DNA from: Sinorhizobium sp. B11
GTDB taxonomy: Bacteria > Pseudomonadota > Alphaproteobacteria > Rhizobiales > Rhizobiaceae
Length of the DNA stretch: 64,000 bases
Reading direction: 5' to 3'
Assembly: GCA_039725955.1 (NCBI GenBank)
Contig: CP091033.1
Span: 186,001 to 250,000, forward strand
Positions within the stretch are counted from its first letter, which is position 1, and the number at the start of each line of letters is the position of its first letter. A program made the translations under genes and the position numbers. Shown here piece by piece: positions 18,624 to 27,982 of this stretch. The notes beneath the pieces are model-generated. The model ran no database searches. It was not told where the DNA came from and saw only the letters and a program-made list of their open reading frames with translations.

Positions 18624-18827
18624 TGTAAACCTGTTTGTGGTAAATTGGTCTCTTGATGGCAAAGGGCTGTGGAATGTTGGAGCGTCGCGGTCTCGGGGAC
18701 AGGCGGCTCGTTGTTGCCCGCGGTGCTACGCGGGATGGTCTCGACGGCGCCAATTGTGGCGCAGTGAAACGACACGCGGTCAATGACGTGACGATGACCG
18801 CGCGCCGGATTGCTCTGAGGTGGTTAC

Positions 18828-18854
18828 GGAGCGCAACTTGGAGGGTTGCGCTCC
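18828..18854. terminator. 10-bp perfect hairpin downstream of the GH39 gene
   Basis: GGAGCGCAAC (18828-18837) and GTTGCGCTCC (18845-18854) form a perfect stem with a 7-base loop, 17 bases beyond the GH39 stop on the minus strand. There is no T-tract on the minus side; on the plus side CACTTTTCC follows. It probably ends or protects the GH39 transcript. The remaining bases 18624-18827 show no credible gene. Confidence 0.5.
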
Positions 18855-18870
18855 CACTTTTCCCGCCGTC

Positions 18871-20475
18871 TCACCAGTCCAGGCGTAGGAGAGAAACGCC
18901 CTGACGCGGCAGGGAGAAGGTGAGATTGATCTTGCCGTCGCGGACCGAAACAGACGCCTTGTCGTCGATCTCGGCGAGCTTTCCCGAGGCCTCGAGCCTG
19001 GCGTAATCGGCGCCCGCGATATCCTGCGGTTTGCCCATTTCCTTCCAGATGCGGAAGGAGTTGGAATGCTGCTCGTCCATGCGGAAATGCTTGAGCGCGG
19101 CCGGACGATTGCCCCAGCCGTCAATCGCCAGGCTGATATCGGCAGCGGGGCCTGCCTCATCGTCATCATGATAGTGCCAGACGAGAACGGAGACGCCCTT
19201 GTCGTCGCGGGTCGCAACGACGTTGACGTCGGGCTTGTCGCGAACGCCGTGGCTCATGATATCCTCGATATCGCGGCGATAGTCGCTTTCGGATTCCAGC
19301 CACTCGCCGCCAAGCTTGCCGAGCATCCGGAAGCCGTTCAGCACCGCCTTGTCGACGCCGTTAGTCGCGAGATCCCGGAAGCCGTCGAAATAGGGCTGGT
19401 CGTCGAAAAGGAAGGCCCAGGTCACCGCACCTTCGATCTCGATATTGGCTCGGCGTGACAGCTCATAAGTGCGGATCATGCTCTCGACGACATAGACGCC
19501 GTAGAGCGGTCCGTTGCGGTAGCCGTTCTGCGGGTGGACGCGGGCCGAGCAGGCCGCACAGCCTTCCGGGTCGGATTCGCCGATCACGACGGGCAGATGC
19601 CGAAGCTCGGGGAATTCGTTGATAATGGCGAGATTGGTTTCGATGTCGCGCAGCTGCTTGTGCAGACCCATGCGCACATGGCCGTCGAAGATGACCGGGT
19701 TGCCCTTGGCGTGGAAGGCGATGAAATCGATCGGCGGCTTGTTCTCGACAACATGGCGCAAAAAGGCGCGCAGGAAAGTCTGCGCCTTCTCATTGGCGAA
19801 GCCGCCGCACGTGTGCGGACCGCCGACGCGTGCTTTCGGCAGGGCGCGTTTTACGGCACGTGCGCTCGCATCATACATGGCGCAGAATTCCGGAATCGTA
19901 CCCGTCCAGTAATGGCCGTCGGGTTCATTCCAGACTTCCCAGGGCCAGGAGGAGACGACATCTTCGCCGTAGCGATCGGCAAGATGCCGTGCCCAGGCCT
20001 CGATGAGGTCTCCCCATTTTTTCAGGTCCTTCGGCGGCGCGGTCCAGCCGGTGGTGATCGTTGCGTATTTATCCGCCGGCTCCCAATGATGCTTGTAGGG
20101 GCCGTCGAAATCGGAAAGCGCCTCCGGCGTGAAGCCGATCTGGATCAGCGGAATGTTGCCGGCCTCGACATAGGCGTCGAAGATCTGGTCGATGATCGTC
20201 CAGTCATAGACGGGATTGCCGTTCGCATCCTCCGTATAGGCATTGGTCGAGCCCCATTTCAGTGCCGGCTTGCCGTCGCCGCTCGTCAACAGATTGTGGG
20301 TACGAATGCGCGGAGCGACGGGGCTGAGTTCTGTCAGCTCCTTCAGAAGCTTCTTGCCATGGGGGGAATAGGTGTAGTTCGGCTCGTCATAGCCGAACCA
20401 GTTCCACAGCGGTTTATAGGCCCCTGTCGGCCTGCCGGCGTGAACGTTGATGGTCACGTCATAGGAACTCGTCAT
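18871..20475 (-). CDS. Glycoside hydrolase family 39 (beta-xylosidase-like)
   Basis: Retaining glycosidase of 534 residues, (beta/alpha)8 barrel followed by a beta-rich C-terminal part. The acid/base glutamate is in WEVWNEPDGHYW and the probable nucleophile glutamate in VVIGESDPEG, both typical of GH39. No signal peptide is seen, so it acts in the cytoplasm on imported oligosaccharides. The ATG at 20475 is preceded by an AGAGGAAA site; the in-frame upstream extension of 35 residues has no support. It faces a divergent importer whose binding protein is of the oligopeptide/oligosaccharide class, suggesting xylo-oligosaccharides or another beta-glycoside. GH39 also contains iduronidases, so the sugar is uncertain. 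Confidence 0.85.
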   Translation of the reverse strand: MTSSYDVTINVHAGRPTGAYKPLWNWFGYDEPNYTYSPHGKKLLKELTELSPVAPRIRTHNLLTSGDGKPALKWGSTNAYTEDANGNPVYDWTIIDQIFDAYVEAGNIPLIQIGFTPEALSDFDGPYKHHWEPADKYATITTGWTAPPKDLKKWGDLIEAWARHLADRYGEDVVSSWPWEVWNEPDGHYWTGTIPEFCAMYDASARAVKRALPKARVGGPHTCGGFANEKAQTFLRAFLRHVVENKPPIDFIAFHAKGNPVIFDGHVRMGLHKQLRDIETNLAIINEFPELRHLPVVIGESDPEGCAACSARVHPQNGYRNGPLYGVYVVESMIRTYELSRRANIEIEGAVTWAFLFDDQPYFDGFRDLATNGVDKAVLNGFRMLGKLGGEWLESESDYRRDIEDIMSHGVRDKPDVNVVATRDDKGVSVLVWHYHDDDEAGPAADISLAIDGWGNRPAALKHFRMDEQHSNSFRIWKEMGKPQDIAGADYARLEASGKLAEIDDKASVSVRDGKINLTFSLPRQGVSLLRLDW

Positions 20476-20852
20476 CGTCTTTCCTCTTGAACGGCCAAGC
20501 CTCGGCCTCCTCCCGAAGGCTAACCGACCAATATTGTGATGAGTTGCGGCTGTCTTGGGAGGGCGCCGCGCTCGCCGCAAAAGCTAAGCGAAATGACCAT
20601 TTTGTCAATAATATAAAAAATGACGATTAAATGGGTGATGAAAAATGCCGGTATTTACGAGAGTTTTTGGCATTTAAAAAATTACCTGTTGCCGTTTGGC
20701 GAAAAATTGTCGATAAATGTTGAGGCGAAACTTGTCGTCTGGAGGAGCCATATGGACTATCAGGTCCCTATGAAGACGCTTTCGCCGGAACGCGATCGAT
20801 AACGGATTACGGGAAGCGCCCGCCTCTGCGGGCCAAGGAGGAGGAGCGTCCG
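20476..20852. other. Divergent promoter region between GH39 and importer operons
   Basis: This 377-base region holds no credible gene. Its centre (about 20583-20730) is markedly AT-rich, as expected for back-to-back promoters, and contains AATGACCATTTTGTCAATAA-like sequence with a TGAC-N6-GTCA half-site pair near 20592. Just before the importer start, GCCCGC and GCGGGC (20818-20833, loop CTCT) make a small hairpin right ahead of the GGAGGAGGAG ribosome site. I cannot assign -35/-10 boxes with confidence. Confidence 0.4.
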
Positions 20853-22754
20853 ATGAAGTTCCCAAGATTTGCAGCCATTGCCTTATTGTCTCTAGCCGCT
20901 CTGCCTGCTTATGCGCAGGACTTCATTGCCGGAATTCCGCGCAATGAAACTCTGATCATCCAGGGCACGCCGCAGCAGAATGCCGACTGGTTTAATGTCT
21001 GGGCGCCGGGCGGTGGTGGGTCTGCCAATGTCAACGGCCTGCAGCAGCTGACGACCGATACGTTCTGGTTCATCAATCCGGAGGGTGGTCCGGATGCCTG
21101 GCAGAATGCGCTCGCTACCGAGCCGCCGGCCTATAATGCCGATTTCACGCAAATGACCGTGAAGCTGCGCAAGGGCATCTATTGGAGCGACGGTGTCGAA
21201 TTCACCAGCGACGACGTGGCCTATACGGTCAAGACTCAGATCGACCATCCCGGCATGTCCTGGAGCGCGCCTTTTTCCGTCAACGTTGCCAGCGTGGAAA
21301 ACCCAGATCCGCAGACGGTGATCCTCCATCTCAAGAAGCCGAATTCGCGCTTCCACACAGTGTTCACCGTGCGCTGGAACGCTGCCTGGATCATGCCGAA
21401 GCATGTCTTCGAAAAGGCCGGCGATCCCCTGGCATTCAAGAACAATCCGCCGGTCTCGCTCAGCGCCTATGTGCTGCAGAGCTATGACAAGGCTGGCAAC
21501 TGGACCATCTGGAAACTGCGCGACGACTGGCAGCGCACTTCGATCGGCATGGCTGCCAAGGAGCCGCCGCAGGTGAAATATGTCGTCTATCGAGCCGCCG
21601 GTAACCCGGAAGCCCGCGTCATCGAGCAGCGCAATCATAATCTCGACGTGATCAACGACATGGCACCCGAGGGCATGTTTGCGATGATGCGCGACAGCAA
21701 GAGCGTCGCCTCCTGGCTGAAGGGCTTCCCCTTCGCCCATCCCGATCCGACCCTGCCTTCCGTGCTGCTCAACACCAAGAAGCCGCCCTTCGACAACAAG
21801 GACGTGCGCTGGGCGCTGGCATTGATGATCGATATCCGCGCCGTGGCCCTCGGCTCCTATCGCGGTGCCGCCAATCTGGCTGCTCTCGCCACGCCGCCGA
21901 CCGGCTCGGCTCCGGACGATTATTACGCACCGATGCAGGACTGGCTCACCAATTTCGAGCTCGATACCGGCAGCCGCAAGATCAAGCCCTATGATCCCAA
22001 TATCTCCGCCCAGATCGCCACCATGGTGCGTGGCCAGTGGGGCGACCAGATCCCGACCGATCCGAAACAGCTGCAGCGTACCTTCGGCTTCGGCTGGTGG
22101 AAGCAGGATGTTCAAGCTGCGACCGAGCTCCTGCAGAAGGCCGGTTTCAAGAAGAGCGGCAATCAATGGATGAAGCCTGACGGCACGCCGTTCACGATCC
22201 GCCTGCAGGTCGAGGGCGACGCCATTCCGACACTCGCGCGTGCCGGCACCGTTATCGCCCAGCAATGGAGCCAGAACGGCATCGCTACAAAGGTGGATGT
22301 TGCCGGTCCGACCAACGGTCAGCGCCTTAGTGCCGGCGATTACGAAGCCGCAATCTACTGGAGCATTGAGACCTGGGGCGGTCATCCGGATCTGTCCTTT
22401 TTCCTGGACAGCTACCATTCGGAATTCATCAAGCCGCTCGGCCAGATCCAGCCGCCGCGCAACCTGCAACGCTGGCAGGATCCGCGTCTCGATCAGATCA
22501 TCGCGAAGAACCGGTCCATCGCCTTCGACTCGCCCGACGTCACCAAGGTCGGTCAGGATTTCCTGAAGCTCGCGGTCGAAGAGATGCCGATGATTCCGCT
22601 GATGGCCTACAACAAGTTCGCCCCGTTCGACACGACCTACTGGACGAACTATCCGAGCGCTGAAAACCCCTATTCCGCTTCGGGTCCGAACTGGTCGAAC
22701 ATTCGTTACATGGTGACCGGCCTGAAGGCCAATCCGGACGCTCCGAAGAACTGA
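20853..22754 (+). CDS. ABC importer periplasmic binding protein, family 5 (oligosaccharide/peptide)
   Basis: Solute-binding protein of 633 residues with a Sec signal peptide cleaved after AYA (residue 21). The SBP_bac_5 features are clear: VKLRKGIYWSDGVEFTSDDV near residue 108 and long lobes typical of proteins that bind oligopeptides or oligosaccharides. At 633 residues it is longer than DppA/OppA. An extended GGAGGAGGAG site lies before the ATG. The gene opens a five-gene operon (binding protein, two permeases, two ATPases) divergent from the GH39 glycosidase, which makes a beta-linked oligosaccharide the best guess for the ligand. Confidence 0.9.
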   Translation: MKFPRFAAIALLSLAALPAYAQDFIAGIPRNETLIIQGTPQQNADWFNVWAPGGGGSANVNGLQQLTTDTFWFINPEGGPDAWQNALATEPPAYNADFTQMTVKLRKGIYWSDGVEFTSDDVAYTVKTQIDHPGMSWSAPFSVNVASVENPDPQTVILHLKKPNSRFHTVFTVRWNAAWIMPKHVFEKAGDPLAFKNNPPVSLSAYVLQSYDKAGNWTIWKLRDDWQRTSIGMAAKEPPQVKYVVYRAAGNPEARVIEQRNHNLDVINDMAPEGMFAMMRDSKSVASWLKGFPFAHPDPTLPSVLLNTKKPPFDNKDVRWALALMIDIRAVALGSYRGAANLAALATPPTGSAPDDYYAPMQDWLTNFELDTGSRKIKPYDPNISAQIATMVRGQWGDQIPTDPKQLQRTFGFGWWKQDVQAATELLQKAGFKKSGNQWMKPDGTPFTIRLQVEGDAIPTLARAGTVIAQQWSQNGIATKVDVAGPTNGQRLSAGDYEAAIYWSIETWGGHPDLSFFLDSYHSEFIKPLGQIQPPRNLQRWQDPRLDQIIAKNRSIAFDSPDVTKVGQDFLKLAVEEMPMIPLMAYNKFAPFDTTYWTNYPSAENPYSASGPNWSNIRYMVTGLKANPDAPKN

Positions 22755-22766
22755 TCGCGTCGACAC

Positions 22767-22793
22767 GGGAGTGGCCGATTGCCGGCCGCTCCC
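22767..22793 (+). terminator. Intercistronic hairpin after the binding-protein gene
   Basis: GGGAGTGGCCG (22767-22777) pairs with CGGCCGCTCCC (22783-22793) through 11 base pairs including one G-T wobble, with loop ATTGC, in the gap between binding protein and first permease. CCTTCTGC follows, so it is a partial terminator or 3' stabiliser that would keep binding-protein mRNA above permease mRNA. Confidence 0.6.
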
Positions 22794-22818
22794 CTTCTGC
22801 TAGTGGAGGATGGATGCC

Positions 22819-23823
22819 ATGAATGGCTTTCTGATCTATGCGGGTAAACGTTTCCTGCAGTTCCTTTTCGTGGTCGTCACCGGCATCACGCTCGCATTCC
22901 TGATCGCGCATTTCTCGCCTGTTGATCCGGTGGAGCAGACCGTGTCGCTTTTGACGAGTTTCGGCTCGACCGATCCACAATCGGTTGAAATTCTGCGCGA
23001 ATCGCTGCGGGAACTCTATGGAACCGGCGGCCCGCTTATCGATCAGTATTTCACTTTCTGGGGACGGGTGCTGACCGGTGATTTTGGTCCGTCGCTGTCG
23101 TCCTTCCCGACACCGGTCATGACCGTCATCGGACGCGCCTTGCCTTGGACCGTCGGCCTTCTGACGCTTGCTACGATCATCGCATGGATCATCGGCAACC
23201 TGCTCGGCGCGCTTGCCGGCTATTTCCGCAACAGCCGTCTGCTCAAGCTTGCCGGTATCGTCATCATGGCACTGCAGCCGATCCCGACCTACATCATCGG
23301 CCTCAGCCTCGTTATTCTCTTTGGTTTCGTCTGGCCGATCCTGCCGATCAGTGGCGGCGCGCAGGTCAATCTCACGCCCGCATTCAGCTGGGCCTTCATC
23401 AGCTCGGTTATCGAACACGGCATTCTGCCGGCGCTGACGCTCGTGCTCGTCGGCATCGGTGGCTGGTTCATTTCCATGCGTTCGCTCGTTTCCAACATCA
23501 TCACTGACGATCATGTCGTCTATGCCGAGCTCGGCGGCGTGCGCTCGAGCAGCATCTTTTCGTATTATGTGGCCCGCAACGCCATGTTGCCGCAGGTCAC
23601 GGGTCTCGCGCTCAGCCTCGGCAATGTCTTCGGCGGTGCCGTCATCGTCGAGTTCGTCTTCAACTATCCGGGCATCGGCAAGCTGTTGATCTCGGGCATC
23701 TATTCCGGCGATTACAGCCTGGTCCTGGGCGTCACGACCATCGCCATCATTGCCGTCGCTGCGGCCGTCTTCGTGATCGATATCATCTATCCGCTGATCG
23801 ATCCGCGCGTGAAACTGGGATAA
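22819..23823 (+). CDS. ABC importer permease, DppB/OppB type
   Basis: Inner-membrane permease of 334 residues with the N-terminal membrane anchor, a periplasmic loop with FGSTDPQS, and five further hydrophobic segments. The ATPase-contact region runs around VVYAELGGVRSSSIF. I use the ATG at 22819, 8 bases from GGAGGA; the ATG at 22810 overlaps that ribosome site. It is followed after 5 bases by its DppC-type partner. Confidence 0.9.
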   Translation: MNGFLIYAGKRFLQFLFVVVTGITLAFLIAHFSPVDPVEQTVSLLTSFGSTDPQSVEILRESLRELYGTGGPLIDQYFTFWGRVLTGDFGPSLSSFPTPVMTVIGRALPWTVGLLTLATIIAWIIGNLLGALAGYFRNSRLLKLAGIVIMALQPIPTYIIGLSLVILFGFVWPILPISGGAQVNLTPAFSWAFISSVIEHGILPALTLVLVGIGGWFISMRSLVSNIITDDHVVYAELGGVRSSSIFSYYVARNAMLPQVTGLALSLGNVFGGAVIVEFVFNYPGIGKLLISGIYSGDYSLVLGVTTIAIIAVAAAVFVIDIIYPLIDPRVKLG

Positions 23824-23828
23824 TAGCG

Positions 23829-24686
23829 ATGTTCAAGATCCTCAGAGACCTGCTTCGTTACAACCGCGAATTCCTGCTCGGGACGATCCTGATCCTGATC
23901 ATTGTCGGGTTGATCGTCTCTTCCTTCTTCTCGCCTTATGACGAGAACGCCATTTATGTGGTGATCCCCGACATGCCGCCATCCGCCGAATTCTGGTTCG
24001 GCACGACTTCGCGCGGCCAGGATGTTTTCTGGCAGATCGGCGCGTCGCTGCGCAACACGCTGCTCTTCGGCATTATCGTCGCCGTTATCAGCCGCCTCAT
24101 CGCGCTCGTCGTCGGCCTCGTTTCCGGTTACATCGGCGGCCGCACCGACCAGATCATCATGGGCATCAACGATACGCTGGGCGCATTGCCAAACATCCCG
24201 ATCCTGCTTCTTCTGGTCTTTGTCCTGCGTGACCAGATGACATGGTCGATGCTGGCGGTCGTCGCAGCCCTGCTCGGCTGGACGCATGACAGCCGGCTCA
24301 TCCGCTCCGTCGCGCTATCGCTACGGCAACGGGAATTTACCCGGCACGCCGTCTTTTCGGGCATGCGCACGTCGCAAATCCTCGTTCGCGAACATCTTCC
24401 CTATGTCATGCCGATCGTCTTCTTCACGACGATGAACAATCTGATCTGGGCGATCGGCCTGGAAGTGACGCTCTCCATTCTCGGTTTTTCCGACATCAAC
24501 CGGCCGACAATCGGTGGCATGATCTACTGGGCCAATGCACATTCGGCCATGGTTGCCGGCATCTGGTGGTGGGTGGCCTTCCCGATGCTGTTCGTGGTCA
24601 TCCTCTTCCTCGGCCTCTTCATGCTCGCCATGTCGGTCAATGAATATATCGATCCGCGCTCGCGGCTGGCCCGGATGGGAGCGTGA
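23829..24686 (+). CDS. ABC importer permease, DppC/OppC type
   Basis: Inner-membrane permease of 285 residues, normal size for the family. The first membrane segment is at residues about 15-38, the FGTTSRGQDVF motif at about 57, and the cytoplasmic EAA-like loop (REFTRHAVFSGMRTSQI) near 165. It lacks the insertion of the DppC-type protein at 361-1494. It lies between the DppB-type permease and the OppD-type ATPase, with 4-5 base gaps on both sides, so the operon is tightly coupled. Confidence 0.9.
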   Translation: MFKILRDLLRYNREFLLGTILILIIVGLIVSSFFSPYDENAIYVVIPDMPPSAEFWFGTTSRGQDVFWQIGASLRNTLLFGIIVAVISRLIALVVGLVSGYIGGRTDQIIMGINDTLGALPNIPILLLLVFVLRDQMTWSMLAVVAALLGWTHDSRLIRSVALSLRQREFTRHAVFSGMRTSQILVREHLPYVMPIVFFTTMNNLIWAIGLEVTLSILGFSDINRPTIGGMIYWANAHSAMVAGIWWWVAFPMLFVVILFLGLFMLAMSVNEYIDPRSRLARMGA

Positions 24687-24690
24687 GACG

Positions 24691-25725
24691 ATGCAGAATT
24701 CTTTGAGGAAAGCACCTTTGACCCTCGTCGAAAACTCCCGGGACGCGCTGACGATCGACGGGCTCAAATGCTACTACGTCAACGATTATTTCGGAGTCCG
24801 GCGCGAGATCAGGGCCGTCGACGATATCAGCCTGACTGTACGCAAGAACGAAATCTACGGCATTGCCGGAGAATCCTCGAGCGGCAAGACCTCGCTCATC
24901 AAGACGCTTGCCGGAGCCATTCGCCCGCCGATGCGGGTCGTCGGCGGTACGGTCAATTTCAATTTCGATGGCAAGCCGATCGATGTCTATGGCGAACCGC
25001 AAAAGATGCGGGCCGCGCGCTGGCGACATCTTTCCTACATCATGCAGGGCTCGATGAACGTGCTGAACCCGGTCCGGCGGGTGAAGCATGCTTTCAACGA
25101 TTTCGCCTCCCGCCACATGGGTCTGGATCAAGCAGCCTTCCGCCAGCGGGTCGAGGCGCATCTTGCCCGCCTGCATCTCGACCCGCATGTCCTTGAAGCC
25201 TTTCCGCACCAGCTCTCCGGCGGCATGCGCCAGCGGCTGACCATCGCGCTTGCGACCGTCTGCGAACCGGAATTCATCATCGCCGACGAGCCGACGACGG
25301 CGCTCGACGTTTTGGTGCAGCAGGATGTTCTTGCGTTGATCAAGGAGGTGCAGACACGCATGCAAGCCTCGGTCATCTTCGTGACCCACGATATGTCCGT
25401 CCATGCTGCCATCACCGATCGCCTTGCGATCATGTATGCGGGGCGGCTCGCCGAAGAAGGGCCGACGCAGGCGATCTTCGACAATCCGCAACATCCCTAT
25501 ACGGCTCATCTGATCGGCAGCCTGCCACGCATCGGCGATACGCGGACGCGGAAGAGTCTGCAGGGCAAACCTCCGGCGCTCTCGAACCCGCCGTCGGGAT
25601 GTCGCTTCCATCCACGGTGTCCGATTGCGATCGACAGGTGCTCGAAGGAGGTTCCTGTCATGCAGCCGAGCGCGACCGGTGGGCGCGTGGCATGTTTCAG
25701 GGCAGGGGAGTACAAGATCCAATGA
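24691..25725 (+). CDS. ABC importer ATPase, OppD/DppD type
   Basis: ATPase of 344 residues. Walker A is GESSSGKTS (residues 60-68), followed by LSGGMRQR and Walker B IIADEPTTALD, and by the C-terminal cysteine-containing oligopeptide/dipeptide extension (CRFHPRCPIAIDRC), which in relatives binds an iron-sulfur cluster. The start at 24691 begins 4 bases after the permease stop; the open frame upstream is a shadow of the permease. Its stop overlaps the next ATPase start (ATGA). Confidence 0.92.
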   Translation: MQNSLRKAPLTLVENSRDALTIDGLKCYYVNDYFGVRREIRAVDDISLTVRKNEIYGIAGESSSGKTSLIKTLAGAIRPPMRVVGGTVNFNFDGKPIDVYGEPQKMRAARWRHLSYIMQGSMNVLNPVRRVKHAFNDFASRHMGLDQAAFRQRVEAHLARLHLDPHVLEAFPHQLSGGMRQRLTIALATVCEPEFIIADEPTTALDVLVQQDVLALIKEVQTRMQASVIFVTHDMSVHAAITDRLAIMYAGRLAEEGPTQAIFDNPQHPYTAHLIGSLPRIGDTRTRKSLQGKPPALSNPPSGCRFHPRCPIAIDRCSKEVPVMQPSATGGRVACFRAGEYKIQ

Positions 25726-26600
25726 GTGGCGAACACCTTCTCCAGCTTGAAAATGTCAGCAAGTTCTTTCCGATCGGCGGGTTCTTTTCACGTGCCAGGA
25801 TGACGGCAGTCGATGACGTGAGCTTTGCGCTTGCGGCTGACAGCCCAGAGATTTTCACGATCGTCGGCGAATCCGGCTCCGGCAAATCCACGCTCGCCAA
25901 GATGATCCTCGGCAGCGAGGCCGCAGATCGCGGCACCATCCGCTTCGACGGCGCCGACATTGGCGATATCAGCGGCCGTAGCGCCCGCGAAGCCTTCATG
26001 ACCAGGGTTCAGCCGGTTTTCCAGAATCCCTTCGAAGCCTTCAATCCGCTGACGCGCATCGACGAGTATCTGTATGCCACGGCGCATCGCTTCAAGGGTG
26101 CGAAGAGCCGCGCCGAAAGGGAGGCCTTGGCAGATACGGCGCTGCAGCGGGTCGGCCTTTCCATTGCGGAGGTTCGAGGACGTTATTCGCACGAATTGTC
26201 CGGTGGCCAGCTCCAGCGCATCGCGGTGGCACGCGCGCTCATTCCCGAACCGAAGCTCATCGTCGCCGACGAGCCGGTTTCCATGGTGGATGCGTCACTG
26301 CGCATGTCGATCGTCAATCTCTTTCGCGAATTGCGCGATACGTTGAAGGTATCGATCATCTACATCACTCATGATCTCGCGACCGCCTATTACATAGCCG
26401 ACCGTGTCATTATCATGCGCAAGGGCGTGGTCGTCGAAAGCGGCGATGCGCGTACCGTGCTGGACAATCCGCAGCACGAATATTCGTTCGCCTTGAAGAA
26501 TGCCGTGCTGCCGCCCGATCCCCGCGAGGCGTCGACGATCATTCGCCAGCGCCGGCAGGATGTCGGTGCACCTGCGCCCCGTGAGATCGTCGGAGCCTGA
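25722..26600 (+). CDS. ABC importer ATPase, OppF/DppF type
   Basis: ATPase of 292 residues with Walker A GESGSGKST (residues 49-57), signature LSGGQLQR and an unusual Walker B/D-loop reading VADEPVSMVDAS in place of the common DEPTSALD; the catalytic glutamate is kept. It overlaps the OppD-type gene by 4 bases and ends the importer operon. Together the two ATPases form the heterodimeric motor. It converges with the alpha-hydroxyacid oxidase gene; the 38-base gap has no obvious terminator. Confidence 0.92.
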   Translation: MSGEHLLQLENVSKFFPIGGFFSRARMTAVDDVSFALAADSPEIFTIVGESGSGKSTLAKMILGSEAADRGTIRFDGADIGDISGRSAREAFMTRVQPVFQNPFEAFNPLTRIDEYLYATAHRFKGAKSRAEREALADTALQRVGLSIAEVRGRYSHELSGGQLQRIAVARALIPEPKLIVADEPVSMVDASLRMSIVNLFRELRDTLKVSIIYITHDLATAYYIADRVIIMRKGVVVESGDARTVLDNPQHEYSFALKNAVLPPDPREASTIIRQRRQDVGAPAPREIVGA

Positions 26601-26638
26601 TAAAGTTCGCACCGTGATATCGGGCGCAGTGCTCCGTC

Positions 26639-27790
26639 TCAGGAGGTGCGGAAACGCAGGTTGCCGGCCGACAGCTCGCTGACGGAAGCGGCGCCCATCA
26701 GCTTCATGCCACGCTCGATTTCCGTCCGTATTTGCAGGAGCGCCCGCTCGACCCCGGCTTGGCCGGCGGCTGCAAGCGGGAAGAGATAATAACGCCCGAC
26801 CCCGACCGCCTTGGCGCCGAGCGAGAGTGCCTTGAGCACATGCGTGCCGCGCTGGATGCCGCCGTCGACCATGACGTCGATCCTGTCGCCGACGGCATTG
26901 ACGATTTCCGCCAGCTGGTCGAAGCCGCTGCGTGAACCGTCGAGCTGGCGGCCGCCGTGGTTGGACAGCACGATGCCGGTGCAGCCGATATCGATAGCGC
27001 GCTTGGCATCCTCGACCGTCATGATGCCCTTCAGGCAGAATTGCCCGCCCCAGATCTTCACCATGTCGGCGACATCGTCCCAGTTCATGGCGGGGTCGAG
27101 CATCTCGGTAAAGTAGCGGCTGATCGACATTGTGCCGCTGCCCATGTCCACATGGCTGTCGAGTTGCGGCAGGCGGAATTTCTCATGGGTGAAATAGTTG
27201 ATTGCCCAGGCCGGTTTGACGGCAAACTGCGCCATGCCCGACAGGTTGAGCTTGAAAGGGATGGCAAATCCGGTGCGCTTGTCGCGCTCGCGATTGCCGC
27301 CGGTGATGCTATCGACGGTCAGCATCATCACCTGCACGCCCGCCTGCTTCGCCCGCGCCATCATTTCACGATTGAGGCCGCGATCGCGGTGGAAATAGAA
27401 CTGGTAGACCTGCGGCCCGCTGCTGATCTGCCGCGCCTCTTCCAGGCTGATCGTGCCAAGCGAGGAAACGCCGAACATAGTACCGAATTTGCCGGCGGCG
27501 TGTGCCACTGCGCGTTCGCCCTCGTGGTGGAAGAGCCGCTGCAGCGCCGTCGGCGAGCAATAGACCGGCATGGCGAGTTTCTGGCCCATGACGGTGACCG
27601 ACATATCGACATCGCTGACCCCACGCAGCACGCTCGGCAGAAGATCGCAGGTTTCGAAAGATGAGGTATTGCGCCTGTAAGTCACCTCGTCATCCGCGGC
27701 GCCGTCGATATAGTTGAAGATCGGCCCCGGAAGGCGCTGCTTGGCGAGACGGCGGAAATCGTGGAAGTTATGGCAGTCTGAAAGGCGCAT
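26639..27790 (-). CDS. FMN-dependent alpha-hydroxyacid dehydrogenase/oxidase (LldD-like)
   Basis: Flavoenzyme of 383 residues of the lactate dehydrogenase/glycolate oxidase family. Evidence is the FNYIDGAADDE motif near residue 25, YQFYFHRDR, the active-site stretch SNHGGRQLDG with the catalytic histidine, and the FMN-phosphate region VMVDGGIQRGTHV. It would oxidise L-lactate or another 2-hydroxy acid to the keto acid, passing electrons to the membrane quinone pool. The ATG at 27790 is chosen; a TTG four codons earlier is possible. It lies downstream on the same strand as the spermidine-synthase-like gene, about 190 bases away, so it may be transcribed alone. Substrate not resolvable. Confidence 0.87.
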   Translation of the reverse strand: MRLSDCHNFHDFRRLAKQRLPGPIFNYIDGAADDEVTYRRNTSSFETCDLLPSVLRGVSDVDMSVTVMGQKLAMPVYCSPTALQRLFHHEGERAVAHAAGKFGTMFGVSSLGTISLEEARQISSGPQVYQFYFHRDRGLNREMMARAKQAGVQVMMLTVDSITGGNRERDKRTGFAIPFKLNLSGMAQFAVKPAWAINYFTHEKFRLPQLDSHVDMGSGTMSISRYFTEMLDPAMNWDDVADMVKIWGGQFCLKGIMTVEDAKRAIDIGCTGIVLSNHGGRQLDGSRSGFDQLAEIVNAVGDRIDVMVDGGIQRGTHVLKALSLGAKAVGVGRYYLFPLAAAGQAGVERALLQIRTEIERGMKLMGAASVSELSAGNLRFRTS

Positions 27791-27982
27791 ACCCGTATCC
27801 AATCGAGGGCCGGCGCGTCATGCCTCCGCATGCGGCTCGGCCGATGAATGGCCGCGAGACCTCCTCGTCGTCGCGATCCGTGATCTATGGGATACGATTA
27901 TTACCGCACCAATCTCAAGCTCTCTTGCGCACGCATCCGTCGCCTTTGCTGATAAAGATGCATTTTATTGCCGGGGGGTCGG

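Noticed and set aside
18653..18904. 83-residue open frame between the DapA-family and GH39 genes
   Set aside because: No ribosome site, unusual composition, and it runs through the hairpin at 18828-18854 into the GH39 gene.
20892..22766. 624-residue open frame antisense to the family-5 binding-protein gene
   Set aside because: It is the complement of a gene with a clear signal peptide and family motifs; the antisense translation is Arg/His/Asp/Gly-rich without recognisable domains, as expected from GC-rich codon bias.
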